Positions 17,404 to 24,576 of a stretch of 28,795 nucleotides of DNA are shown here, one piece after another. Source of the stretch: JAWXCB01 sp034440455. Its GTDB lineage: Bacteria; Bacteroidota; Bacteroidia; Chitinophagales; CAIOSU01. Numbering within the stretch: position 1 is the first letter of the stretch; every line of letters begins with the position of its first letter. Location: NCBI GenBank assembly GCA_034440455.1, contig JAWXCB010000073.1, positions 1-28,795 on the forward strand, in the 5' to 3' direction. The translations under genes and the position numbers were made by a program. The notes beneath the pieces are model-generated. The model was not told where the DNA came from, did no database searches, and saw only the letters and a program-made list of their open reading frames with translations.

Positions 17404-17494
17404 GTTTGTTTGAATTTTTGCGTTAAAGATAAAGAGACAAATTACTTAAGCGGAATTTGAGGAAGATATTTTCAGGAAGAATTAACTTCACCCC

Positions 17495-17833
17495 ATGTCG
17501 CAAAAATCAAAAGACCGGCTCGGAATTGTCTATTCCACCAACCCTGATTACGCATACCAAAGTGGGCTGCAAGATGAAGCGGAAACACTCCCCCCGCAGC
17601 AGCAAAAACTTTTAGTAAGAATTGAGCGCAAAGACCGTGGCGGAAAAACCGTTACCCTCGTTGAGCGTTTCATCGGCAAAAACGATGACCTTGATGCGCT
17701 TGGCAAACTACTGAAATCAAAATGCGGTGTGGGCGGCTCGGTGAAGGATGGTGTTATCCTTTTGCAGGGTGATTTCCGAAAGCGCTCGGCTGAAATCCTT
17801 GTCGGGCAAGGGTTTAAGGTGAGTGTTGGCTGA
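17495..17833 (+). CDS. SUI1/eIF1-like translation factor (YciH type)
   Basis: This is a 112-residue cytoplasmic protein. After an unstructured N-terminal tail (residues 1-35) the SUI1 fold spans about residues 38-110. The conserved segments are VRIERKDRGGKTVTLVERF, DLDALGKLLKSKCGVGGSVK, KDGVILLQGD and the final helix and strand up to GFKVSVG. Bacterial YciH proteins resemble eukaryotic eIF1 and can discriminate against wrong initiation complexes in vitro, but they are not essential in E. coli. The start is the first ATG and gives a normal family length. dnaE follows in the same direction after 114 bp, and no terminator is visible between them, so co-transcription is possible but not shown. 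Confidence 0.9.
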   Translation: MSQKSKDRLGIVYSTNPDYAYQSGLQDEAETLPPQQQKLLVRIERKDRGGKTVTLVERFIGKNDDLDALGKLLKSKCGVGGSVKDGVILLQGDFRKRSAEILVGQGFKVSVG

Positions 17834-17947
17834 TTGTCGAAAACTTTTCCAACAATCTCTTTCTCCGCGACTTCCTTACAAGTAGTTTTGATTATTCTAA
17901 ATGGTTGATTGCATCGTCAATCTTCCATCATCAATCATCCATCGTAA

Positions 17948-20900
17948 ATGCAGTTCTCCCACCTTCATTGCCACACCCAATTTTCTCTGCTTGACGGGGC
18001 TGCGGATATTGACCGCATGTTCAAAAAGGCACAGGCAGACAACATGAAAGCCGTTGCCATCACTGACCACGGCAATATGTTTGGCGTGTTCAAGTTCGTG
18101 GCGACAGCAGGCAAGTACAACATAAAGCCGATTGTTGGCTGTGAATTTTATCTTGTTGATGACAGGCACAAACAGTCGTTCACTAAAGGCGACAAAGACA
18201 TTCGCTATCATCAATTATTGCTGGCGAAAGATGCTGAGGGATACAAGAATCTGATTAAGCTGTGTTCGCTTGGATATATGGAAGGCTTTTATAGCAAATA
18301 TCCGCGCATTGACAAGGAACTGATTCTCCAATATCACAAAGGATTAATTGCAACCACCTGCTGCCTCGCAGCGGAAGTGCCGCGCACGATTGTAAAAAAG
18401 GGAGAAGATGAAGCTGAAGAAGTTTTCAAGTGGTGGTACGATTTGTTTGGCGAAGATTATTATGTGGAATTGCAGCGGCACGGCATTCCCGAGCAAGAGA
18501 AAGTCAATGAAGTGTTATTACGCTTCGCGAAAAAATACAACGTAAAGATTATCGCAACCAACGATTCGCATTACGTTGACCAGCAGGATTCAAACGCGCA
18601 TGATATTCTGCTCTGCATCAACACAGGTGAAAAGCAGGCGACTCCGAAAGCGAAAGAATTTTCGGATGATGACGATATGCAAAAGACAAAAGGGCGCTTT
18701 GCATTTTTCAACGACCAGTTTTATTTCAAGACTACTGAGGAGATGACAAAACTCTTCAGCGATTTGCCGCAGGCGATTGACAATACCAATGAAATCGTTG
18801 ACAAAATTCAGCCGCTGAAACTCAAGCAGGATATTCTGCTTCCCAACTTTGCGCTTCCGAAAGAATTTACGAATCAGGATGATTATCTGCGCCACATCAC
18901 GATGCTGGGCGCGCACAAACGCTACAAAGAAATCACGGCTGAAATTCAGGAGCGTATTGATTTTGAATTGCACACCATCCGCACGATGGGCTTTGCCGGA
19001 TATTTTCTTATCGTTTCCGATTTCATTAATCACGGGCGCGACATTGGCGTGTTTGTAGGTCCGGGGCGCGGCTCCGCTGCGGGTTCTGTGGTTGCGTATT
19101 GCATTGGCATCACCAATATTGACCCGATTCATTACAAGTTGCTGTTTGAGCGTTTTCTGAATCCCGACCGCAAGTCCATGCCCGATATTGACACCGACTT
19201 TGATGATGAAGGGCGTGAGAAGGTGCTGAAATATGTGGTGGAGAAATACGGTAAAAATCAGGTGGCGCAAATTGTTACTTACGGCACGATGGCTGCGAAG
19301 ATGAGCATCAAAGATGTTGCGCGCGTGTTGGATTTGCCGCTTTCCGAATCGCTGGCAATGGCGAAGCTGGTTCCCGATAAGCCGGGCATTGAATTGAATC
19401 GCCTGCTGAAAGCACCGCTTGACGGGGATGATGGACTGAAAGCAGTTGAAAATCTTGGTGGTGATGAATTAGAAAATGTGAAGAAACTGCGCGACATTTT
19501 GAAAGGGGAAGATTTGCAGGCGAAAGTGCTGAAAGAAGCGCTCATTCTGGAAGGCTCTGTGCGCGGCACGGGCGTTCATGCCGCAGGCATTATTATCGCG
19601 CCAAAAGATTTAACGGAAATTATTCCTGTTTGTAAATCGAAAGATTCCGACCTCTACCTCACGCAGTTTGAAGGCAAAGTAATTGAAGATGCAGGCGTGT
19701 TGAAGATGGACTTTCTTGGACTGAAAACGCTCACCATTTTACGCGATGCGCTGCAACTTATTAAAGAAAATCACGACATAGAAATTGCGATTGATGCTGT
19801 TCCGCTTGATGATTTGAAAACCTACGAACTCTTTCAAAAAGGAAATACCGTAGCCATCTTCCAGTTTGAAGCCGAGCACGTGCCGCCCATTTTGAAACAA
19901 ATGAAGCCCACGCATTTCGGTGATTTGATTGCGCTCAACGCGCTGAATCGTCCGGGTCCTTCGCAATATATTCCCAACTACATCCGCAGAAAACACGGGC
20001 AGGAAAAAATTGAGTACGACCTGCCTGAGATGCAGGAGTTTTTGGAAGAAACCTATGGCATCACCGTGTATCAGGAACAGGTGATGTTGCTCTCGCAAAA
20101 ACTTGCAGACTTCACCAAAGGAGATGCGGACGTGCTGCGCAAAGCGATGGGAAAGAAAGACCGCAAGACGCTCGACAAGATGAAGGATAAGTTCATCACG
20201 GGAACGAAGCAGAAAGGCATTACTGAAAAAGTGAGCGAGAAAATTTGGACTGACTGGGAAAAATTCGCGGAATACGCATTCAATAAATCACACTCCACAT
20301 GCTATGCGTTGGTAGCATTTCAAACAGCATATCTCAAAGCGCATTATCCCGCAGAGTATATGGCTGCGGTACTCACCAACAACATGAGCAATATTGACAA
20401 GCTCAATTTTTTCCTTCAGGAATGCAGAAAGTTGAAAGTGCCGGTGTTGGGTCCTGACATTAATGAAAGCGATGTGAAATTTTCCGTGAACAAAGCCGGT
20501 GAAATCAGACTCGCGCTTTCAGCAATCAAAGGAGTAGGGGAGGCTGCCGTTGGAGAATTGGTGCGCGAGCGAAAACTAAATGGAGCATACAAGAGCATCT
20601 ATGACTTTTCCAAGCGCGTCAATCTGCGCACCGTGAACAAAAAAACATTTGAAAGTCTTGGCTATGCGGGCGCGTTCGATTGCTTTGGAAAACCGCGCTC
20701 TACTTATTTCTACACCGCCCCTGGCGATGCGCTGACGGTGATTGAAAAAGCGATTAAATATGGCAGCCAATTTAATAATGGCGCAGAAGCTCCGGTGGCA
20801 ACGCTGTTTGGCGAAATGACTTTTGAAGTGCATGAGCCGAAAATGCCCGAAGTGGAAAAGTGGGGATTGATTCACGAACTGAAAGCTGAAAAAGAATACA

Positions 20901-21511
20901 CAGGCATTTATCTCTCAGGGCATCCGCTGGATGAATACAAGATGGAGGTGGAAACTTTTGCCAAAACAAAAATTGCCGACATCGAAAAGCTGCAACCCAG
21001 TCGTCAGGAACTCACCATTGCAGGTATTGTAACGACAGCCGCGCACCGTACTACGAAAAAAGGAACATCATTCGGCATTTTCACGATTGAAGATTACACA
21101 GGTTCTATTGAGTTGGGCTTATACCGCGAAGAGGAATACCTGCGCTACAAACACCTGATGCAGGAAGGGCTTCTGTTATTTGCAAAAGGAATATATGACT
21201 TCAACGATTGGAAAAAAGTGAACGAAGTAAAGCTCACTTCCCTGATGCCCTTATCTGAAATCAGGCAGCGGTTTAAAGACATCGTGCTTACGGTGCAGTC
21301 GCCTGATGTAAATGATAGCCTGATTCAGGGTATTGAAGCCGTGTGTAAGCAGCATCCGGGCGGGTTGAACGTGCGTATCTTAATTAAAAACCCGGTGGAA
21401 GAATATGCTGTGGAATTGATTTCCGGCAAGTATAAAGTGGAGTTGAGCAATGACTTGGTAGGCGCGTTGGATAGCCACCCCGCCATCCAATATAAACTCA
21501 ACGGGAACTAA
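17948..21511 (+). CDS. dnaE: DNA polymerase III subunit alpha
   Basis: This 1187-residue protein is the replicative polymerase of the replisome. The PHP domain opens the protein (MQFSHLHCHTQFSLLDG, then AITDHGNMFG). The palm carries GPGRGSAAGSVVAYCIGIT, PDIDTDFDDEGREKV with Asp413 and Asp415 (equivalent to E. coli Asp401/Asp403), and MDFLGLKTLTIL with Asp588 (E. coli Asp555). Fingers and tandem helix-hairpin-helix motifs follow (for example LSAIKGVGEAAVGELV), and an OB-fold lies near residues 1015-1080 (LTIAGIVTTAAHRTTKKGTS). The start is certain: an in-frame TAA at 17945-17947 directly precedes the ATG. The length is normal for DnaE1. It uses dNTPs made by the NrdAB pair encoded further right. 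Thioredoxin follows 63 bp downstream, and a terminator at 21996-22033 probably ends the transcript. Confidence 0.97.
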   Translation: MQFSHLHCHTQFSLLDGAADIDRMFKKAQADNMKAVAITDHGNMFGVFKFVATAGKYNIKPIVGCEFYLVDDRHKQSFTKGDKDIRYHQLLLAKDAEGYKNLIKLCSLGYMEGFYSKYPRIDKELILQYHKGLIATTCCLAAEVPRTIVKKGEDEAEEVFKWWYDLFGEDYYVELQRHGIPEQEKVNEVLLRFAKKYNVKIIATNDSHYVDQQDSNAHDILLCINTGEKQATPKAKEFSDDDDMQKTKGRFAFFNDQFYFKTTEEMTKLFSDLPQAIDNTNEIVDKIQPLKLKQDILLPNFALPKEFTNQDDYLRHITMLGAHKRYKEITAEIQERIDFELHTIRTMGFAGYFLIVSDFINHGRDIGVFVGPGRGSAAGSVVAYCIGITNIDPIHYKLLFERFLNPDRKSMPDIDTDFDDEGREKVLKYVVEKYGKNQVAQIVTYGTMAAKMSIKDVARVLDLPLSESLAMAKLVPDKPGIELNRLLKAPLDGDDGLKAVENLGGDELENVKKLRDILKGEDLQAKVLKEALILEGSVRGTGVHAAGIIIAPKDLTEIIPVCKSKDSDLYLTQFEGKVIEDAGVLKMDFLGLKTLTILRDALQLIKENHDIEIAIDAVPLDDLKTYELFQKGNTVAIFQFEAEHVPPILKQMKPTHFGDLIALNALNRPGPSQYIPNYIRRKHGQEKIEYDLPEMQEFLEETYGITVYQEQVMLLSQKLADFTKGDADVLRKAMGKKDRKTLDKMKDKFITGTKQKGITEKVSEKIWTDWEKFAEYAFNKSHSTCYALVAFQTAYLKAHYPAEYMAAVLTNNMSNIDKLNFFLQECRKLKVPVLGPDINESDVKFSVNKAGEIRLALSAIKGVGEAAVGELVRERKLNGAYKSIYDFSKRVNLRTVNKKTFESLGYAGAFDCFGKPRSTYFYTAPGDALTVIEKAIKYGSQFNNGAEAPVATLFGEMTFEVHEPKMPEVEKWGLIHELKAEKEYTGIYLSGHPLDEYKMEVETFAKTKIADIEKLQPSRQELTIAGIVTTAAHRTTKKGTSFGIFTIEDYTGSIELGLYREEEYLRYKHLMQEGLLLFAKGIYDFNDWKKVNEVKLTSLMPLSEIRQRFKDIVLTVQSPDVNDSLIQGIEAVCKQHPGGLNVRILIKNPVEEYAVELISGKYKVELSNDLVGALDSHPAIQYKLNGN

Positions 21512-21574
21512 TCCGTATGCTAATTGTTAATTTCGCTGTCTGTTAATTATTTAAACACAAAAACTATCGTCAAA

Positions 21575-21892
21575 ATGGCATTTGAAATCACTGATTCCAA
21601 CTTTGAAGCTGAAGTATTAAACAACGAAAAAGTTACCCTGATTGACTTCTGGGCTGAGTGGTGCGGACCGTGCCGCGCAATTGGTCCCATCGTGGAAGAA
21701 CTTGCGAAAGAATATGACGGCAAGGCGCTTATCGGTAAAGTCAATGTGGATGAAAATCCTGAAATCACCGTGAAATACGGCATTCGCAATATCCCGACCA
21801 TCCTCTTCATCAAGAAAGGCGAAATCGTGGACAAGCAAGTGGGCGCAGTTCCCAAGAGTACGCTTGAAGAAAAGCTGAAGAAGTACCTCTAA
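21575..21892 (+). CDS. trxA: Thioredoxin
   Basis: This 105-residue protein contains the active site WCGPC (Cys30, Cys33) in IDFWAEWCGPCRAIGP. It is followed by KVNVDENPEITVKYGIRNIP with the cis-Pro before TILF, and by the final helix STLEEKLKKYL. This is a classic cytosolic thioredoxin that reduces protein disulfides; an expected client is the C-terminal CxxC of the NrdA encoded in this window. An in-frame TTG at 21524 would add 17 residues (MLISLSVNYLNTKTIVK) with no family counterpart, so the ATG at 21575 is chosen; it gives the standard 105-residue length. It is probably transcribed with dnaE, since it lies 63 bp downstream without an intervening hairpin, and it is followed by a strong terminator. 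Confidence 0.95.
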   Translation: MAFEITDSNFEAEVLNNEKVTLIDFWAEWCGPCRAIGPIVEELAKEYDGKALIGKVNVDENPEITVKYGIRNIPTILFIKKGEIVDKQVGAVPKSTLEEKLKKYL

Positions 21893-21995
21893 TCTTTGTA
21901 GCTGATTTAGAGAGGCTATTGTTCTTCTGTCATCCTTGTAGAATATTTTGCGATTACAATATCTTTTGTATTGTTGGTGTTCAAATAATTAAGGG

Positions 21996-22033
21996 GTGAT
22001 ACTTCCGGAAAAGGAAGTATCACTTTTGTTTTT
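21996..22033 (+). terminator. Intrinsic terminator after thioredoxin
   Basis: This is an 11-base-pair perfect stem: GTGATACTTCC (21996-22006) pairs with GGAAGTATCAC (22013-22023) around a GGAAAA loop, and TTTTGTTTTT follows. It lies about 104 bases after the thioredoxin stop and is the clearest terminator in the window. Confidence 0.85.
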
Positions 22034-22113
22034 GAGCCATTTACAAAATAGACCTCTTCGGAAAATGTAATTCTCATTTAGAGAAAGCCTCTTTTGTTTA
22101 TGATGCAGTTTGG

Positions 22114-22271
22114 ACTCCCCTCTCCAAATGGAGAAGGGGCGGGGGTGAGGCGGTGCAAAAGAGCGCGTTACCCTTTAGGGCAGTTCTAAAAATTGCTTTT
22201 TTATTGCCTCACCCCATCCCTCTCCAAAAGGAGAGGGAGTTAGAAATAGAATTTTTAGAACCGCCCTTTAG
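22114..22271. repeat. Intergenic inverted-repeat element with two interleaved palindromes
   Basis: Arm A (22114-22151) is complementary to arm A' (22206-22240): ACTCCC, CTCTCC, GGAGA and GGTGAGGC match their reverse complements with a few substitutions. Arm B (22177-22194, AGGGCAGTTCTAAAAATT) is complementary to arm B' (22250-22267) with one mismatch. The order is A-B-A'-B', so the two pairings interleave and cannot both be simple nested hairpins. Each A arm is also a small hairpin by itself (CTCTCC next to GGAGA). Elements with the 'CCTCACCCC-ATCCCTCTCC' core are widespread in intergenic regions of Bacteroidota genomes; that is from memory, not a search. Confidence 0.7.
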
Positions 22272-22458
22272 TCAAAGAGTATTTTCAGAAGAAGTCTAAT
22301 ATAGCTACTTCTTCATTCACCCCGTGCGGCATTTTAAACTCGGCATAGCCAATTCAATACTATCCCACTTTTTCATCCGTTGAATAGACACATCGCACAT
22401 CTGGATGTGAACTAACCGAATCTTCCCCTGAGCCATTTTTCAGAATTTTATATTCCGC

Positions 22459-23583
22459 ATGAAAAACACGGTTTTCTTTTTTTCTGTTTTATTTTATTTG
22501 AGCTTATCTGCCTTTGCCCAGCAACTGCAATGCTTACGTGGTGTGGCTGATTATGATTTCTGGCTATATCTTCCCGAAAAAAAAAGTGCGGGTGAAAAAC
22601 CGCCTGTGCTGCTTTTCCTTCATGGGCAAAACCTGTGCGGTTCCAATTTGAAATATCTCACCGAAGGAAAAACAAAGGGCAGTTTGAAAAAGCCGCCCTA
22701 TGGAGCGATTTGTGAAATCAAAAACCGGGGAAGAGAATTTCCTGCGATTGTGGTGGGTCCGCAGTTTCCCGAAGGCTCGAACTGGAACCCTGACAAACTG
22801 ATTGATGTGCTGAACTACATTCAAAAGAAGTATGACACCGATACATCGCGGGTATATGTCACGGGCATGAGCGCTGGCGGATTCGGCACACTGCGACTCG
22901 CTGGAAAATATACGCATCGCATTACGGCTGCTGCCGCGCTTTGTGGCGGGGGAGATGTGGAGGATGCTTGTAACTTAGCGCGCATCCCGCTGTGGGTGTT
23001 GTGCGGCACGAATGACAGCAAGTATTTTGTTGCGCAATCAAAAATGATAACGGATGCGATTAAGCAATGTGATGGTGGAAATCAGTTGAGATACAGCAGT
23101 CTTCGCGGAAAAACGCATAGCGATATGGAAGAGTATTTCCGCACTACGGATACGCTGTATAACTGGCTGTTCAGCCAGAGGAAAACTTTGGCTTCTGTTC
23201 CGAATGAAAAGCAGGATGCTGTTGCAAAACCATCACAGCAACAAGCCGAAGCGCAACCAAAGGAAAAAACGAAAAAGAGCAAAGCATTTTATGTGGTGAA
23301 TATTATAGCCGTGTCACGCGAGAGCACGGCAAAGGCGAAAGCGGCAGAACTGAAAAAGAAAGGATATGCTTCGGGTTATCTGTGGATTCCTGATTATGCT
23401 TCGCTGAGTGGTAAAAAACTTTATACCGTTTACATCGGACCTTTTTCCACGCAAAAAGATTGCGAATCAGCAACGGAGAAATTCAAAAAAATCTACTCTG
23501 GCGCTTACGGATCAAAAGTTTCTCAGGAAAAAGAAACTGTATTCATCAAGGGGGTAGGAGAGGTAGCGGTGAAGTCGAAATGA
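22459..23583 (+). CDS. Secreted alpha/beta hydrolase (esterase-like) fused to a C-terminal SPOR domain
   Basis: This is a 374-residue protein. Residues 1-20 are a signal peptide ending LSAFA, with cleavage before QQLQ. Residues about 30-240 are an alpha/beta hydrolase of the dienelactone-hydrolase/phospholipase type. It has LLFLHGQNLCG with the oxyanion HG, the nucleophile elbow GMSAGG with Ser138, CGTNDS with Asp186, and KTHSDM with His220. A low-complexity Gln/Lys/Pro linker (about 245-280) leads to a SPOR-like domain (about 283-360) with FYVVNIIAVS, AAELKKKGYAS, YTVYIGPFSTQKDCESA and KKIYSGAYGSKV. SPOR domains bind glycan strands of peptidoglycan stripped of stem peptides, often at the division site, so the enzyme is likely held in the periplasm near the cell wall. 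The substrate is unknown. No signal for T9SS is present. It converges with the OmpA lipoprotein gene with only 15 bp between stops. Confidence 0.82.
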   Translation: MKNTVFFFSVLFYLSLSAFAQQLQCLRGVADYDFWLYLPEKKSAGEKPPVLLFLHGQNLCGSNLKYLTEGKTKGSLKKPPYGAICEIKNRGREFPAIVVGPQFPEGSNWNPDKLIDVLNYIQKKYDTDTSRVYVTGMSAGGFGTLRLAGKYTHRITAAAALCGGGDVEDACNLARIPLWVLCGTNDSKYFVAQSKMITDAIKQCDGGNQLRYSSLRGKTHSDMEEYFRTTDTLYNWLFSQRKTLASVPNEKQDAVAKPSQQQAEAQPKEKTKKSKAFYVVNIIAVSRESTAKAKAAELKKKGYASGYLWIPDYASLSGKKLYTVYIGPFSTQKDCESATEKFKKIYSGAYGSKVSQEKETVFIKGVGEVAVKSK

Positions 23584-23598
23584 TTGGAAGTAAACAGA

Positions 23599-24444
23599 CT
23601 ACTTTGTTTCCGCAGCAGGCACTGCCAACTGGAAGAACTGATCAAGTTTAGGCAGGATAATGATTTCCGTTCTGCGGTTAATGTTGCGCCCTTCAGCAGT
23701 TTCATTGGAGTTTTTGGGAACATACTCAGAACGTCCGCCTGCGGTCATGCGTTCGGGAGCTACGTTATATTTTGATTGAAGCGTACGCACGATAGCGGTG
23801 GAGCGTTTCACGCTTAAATCCCAATTGTCTTCCATGCAATCCGTTGAAATCGGCACATTATCCGTATGACCTTCCACAAGGATTTCAAGCTCTTTGTGGT
23901 CGTTTACTACTTGTGCAATCTTACCTAATACAGTTTCCGCTTGGGTATTGATTTTCGAACTTCCGGATTTGAACAGCATCTTGTCGGAAAGCGAAATGTA
24001 AACAACGCCTTTCTTCACTTCGATATTTACATCCTGGTCATTCACATCACTCATTGAACGCTTCAGGTTGGAAACTAAAGTAAGGTTCAGAGAATCTTTC
24101 CGTTGGATGTTTGTATTCAAATCCTTGATGTATTTGCTTTGATCGTTGATGGCTTCCAAAGATTTTTTAATACTCTCCGCGCTTGACTTGCTCAATACAG
24201 AAAGGTCGGCAAGACGGTCAAGCAGGTTGGTGTTGGTTTTCTTCAAATATTCCAACTGGTTTTCCATGTCTTTGATTTTTCCTTTCTGACTTTCAAGGTC
24301 GGCATTCTTCTGCGCGAGTTCTTTCTCGCAATTTTCTTTCAGGGCTTTTTGCGTATCGCTTACGCTTTGTAAGTCAAGGAATTTCTTCTTTGCAACGCAG
24401 GAGGATAATAATGCAAGAAAAAGAAGAGGCAAGAAATACTTCAT
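23599..24444 (-). CDS. OmpA/MotB-family peptidoglycan-binding lipoprotein
   Basis: This 281-residue protein has a signal peptide with lipobox LSSC (lipidated Cys16). Residues about 25-135 form a predicted coiled coil (EKELAQKNADLES and IKDMENQLEYLKK, for example). Residues about 140-268 are the OmpA C-terminal domain: GVVYISLSDKMLFKSGS, then ILVEGHTDNVPI, NWDLSVKRSTAIVRTL with the Asp and Arg of the diaminopimelate-binding site, RMTAGGRSEYVPKNSNETAE and GRNINRRTEIII. The protein would tether the outer membrane to peptidoglycan. Lipoproteins with a long helical neck and OmpA domain are common in Bacteroidota. Its gene is read alone on the minus strand after nrdA (132 bp from the nrdA stop), with a promoter probably inside that gap. 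Confidence 0.93.
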   Translation of the reverse strand: MKYFLPLLFLALLSSCVAKKKFLDLQSVSDTQKALKENCEKELAQKNADLESQKGKIKDMENQLEYLKKTNTNLLDRLADLSVLSKSSAESIKKSLEAINDQSKYIKDLNTNIQRKDSLNLTLVSNLKRSMSDVNDQDVNIEVKKGVVYISLSDKMLFKSGSSKINTQAETVLGKIAQVVNDHKELEILVEGHTDNVPISTDCMEDNWDLSVKRSTAIVRTLQSKYNVAPERMTAGGRSEYVPKNSNETAEGRNINRRTEIIILPKLDQFFQLAVPAAETK

Positions 24445-24576
24445 CGGTAGTGCTTTTTACAGGTTTGAAATTCCAAATAGCAATATTCAAATTTCAAACA
24501 AATGAAAAATCAAAACATGCTAATCCTGACAGTTGAGTTTGATGATTGGAACTTGAATTTTGATTATTGATAATTT

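Larger units (their letters stand above)
21893..22458. other. Intergenic region with a terminator and an inverted-repeat element
   Basis: Between thioredoxin and the hydrolase-SPOR gene are 566 bases with no credible coding frame. They hold an intrinsic terminator (21996-22033) and a complex inverted-repeat element (22114-22271). The last about 190 bases before the ATG at 22459 are AT-rich and may hold the promoter of the hydrolase-SPOR gene. I could not identify a -33/-7 Bacteroidota promoter with confidence. Confidence 0.7.

Noticed and set aside
18590..19270. A 226-codon minus-strand frame
   Set aside because: It lies wholly inside dnaE, whose identity is certain, and its translation has no domain features.
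21524..21574. Upstream TTG start for thioredoxin
   Set aside because: It would add 17 residues without counterpart in thioredoxins; the ATG at 21575 gives the standard protein.
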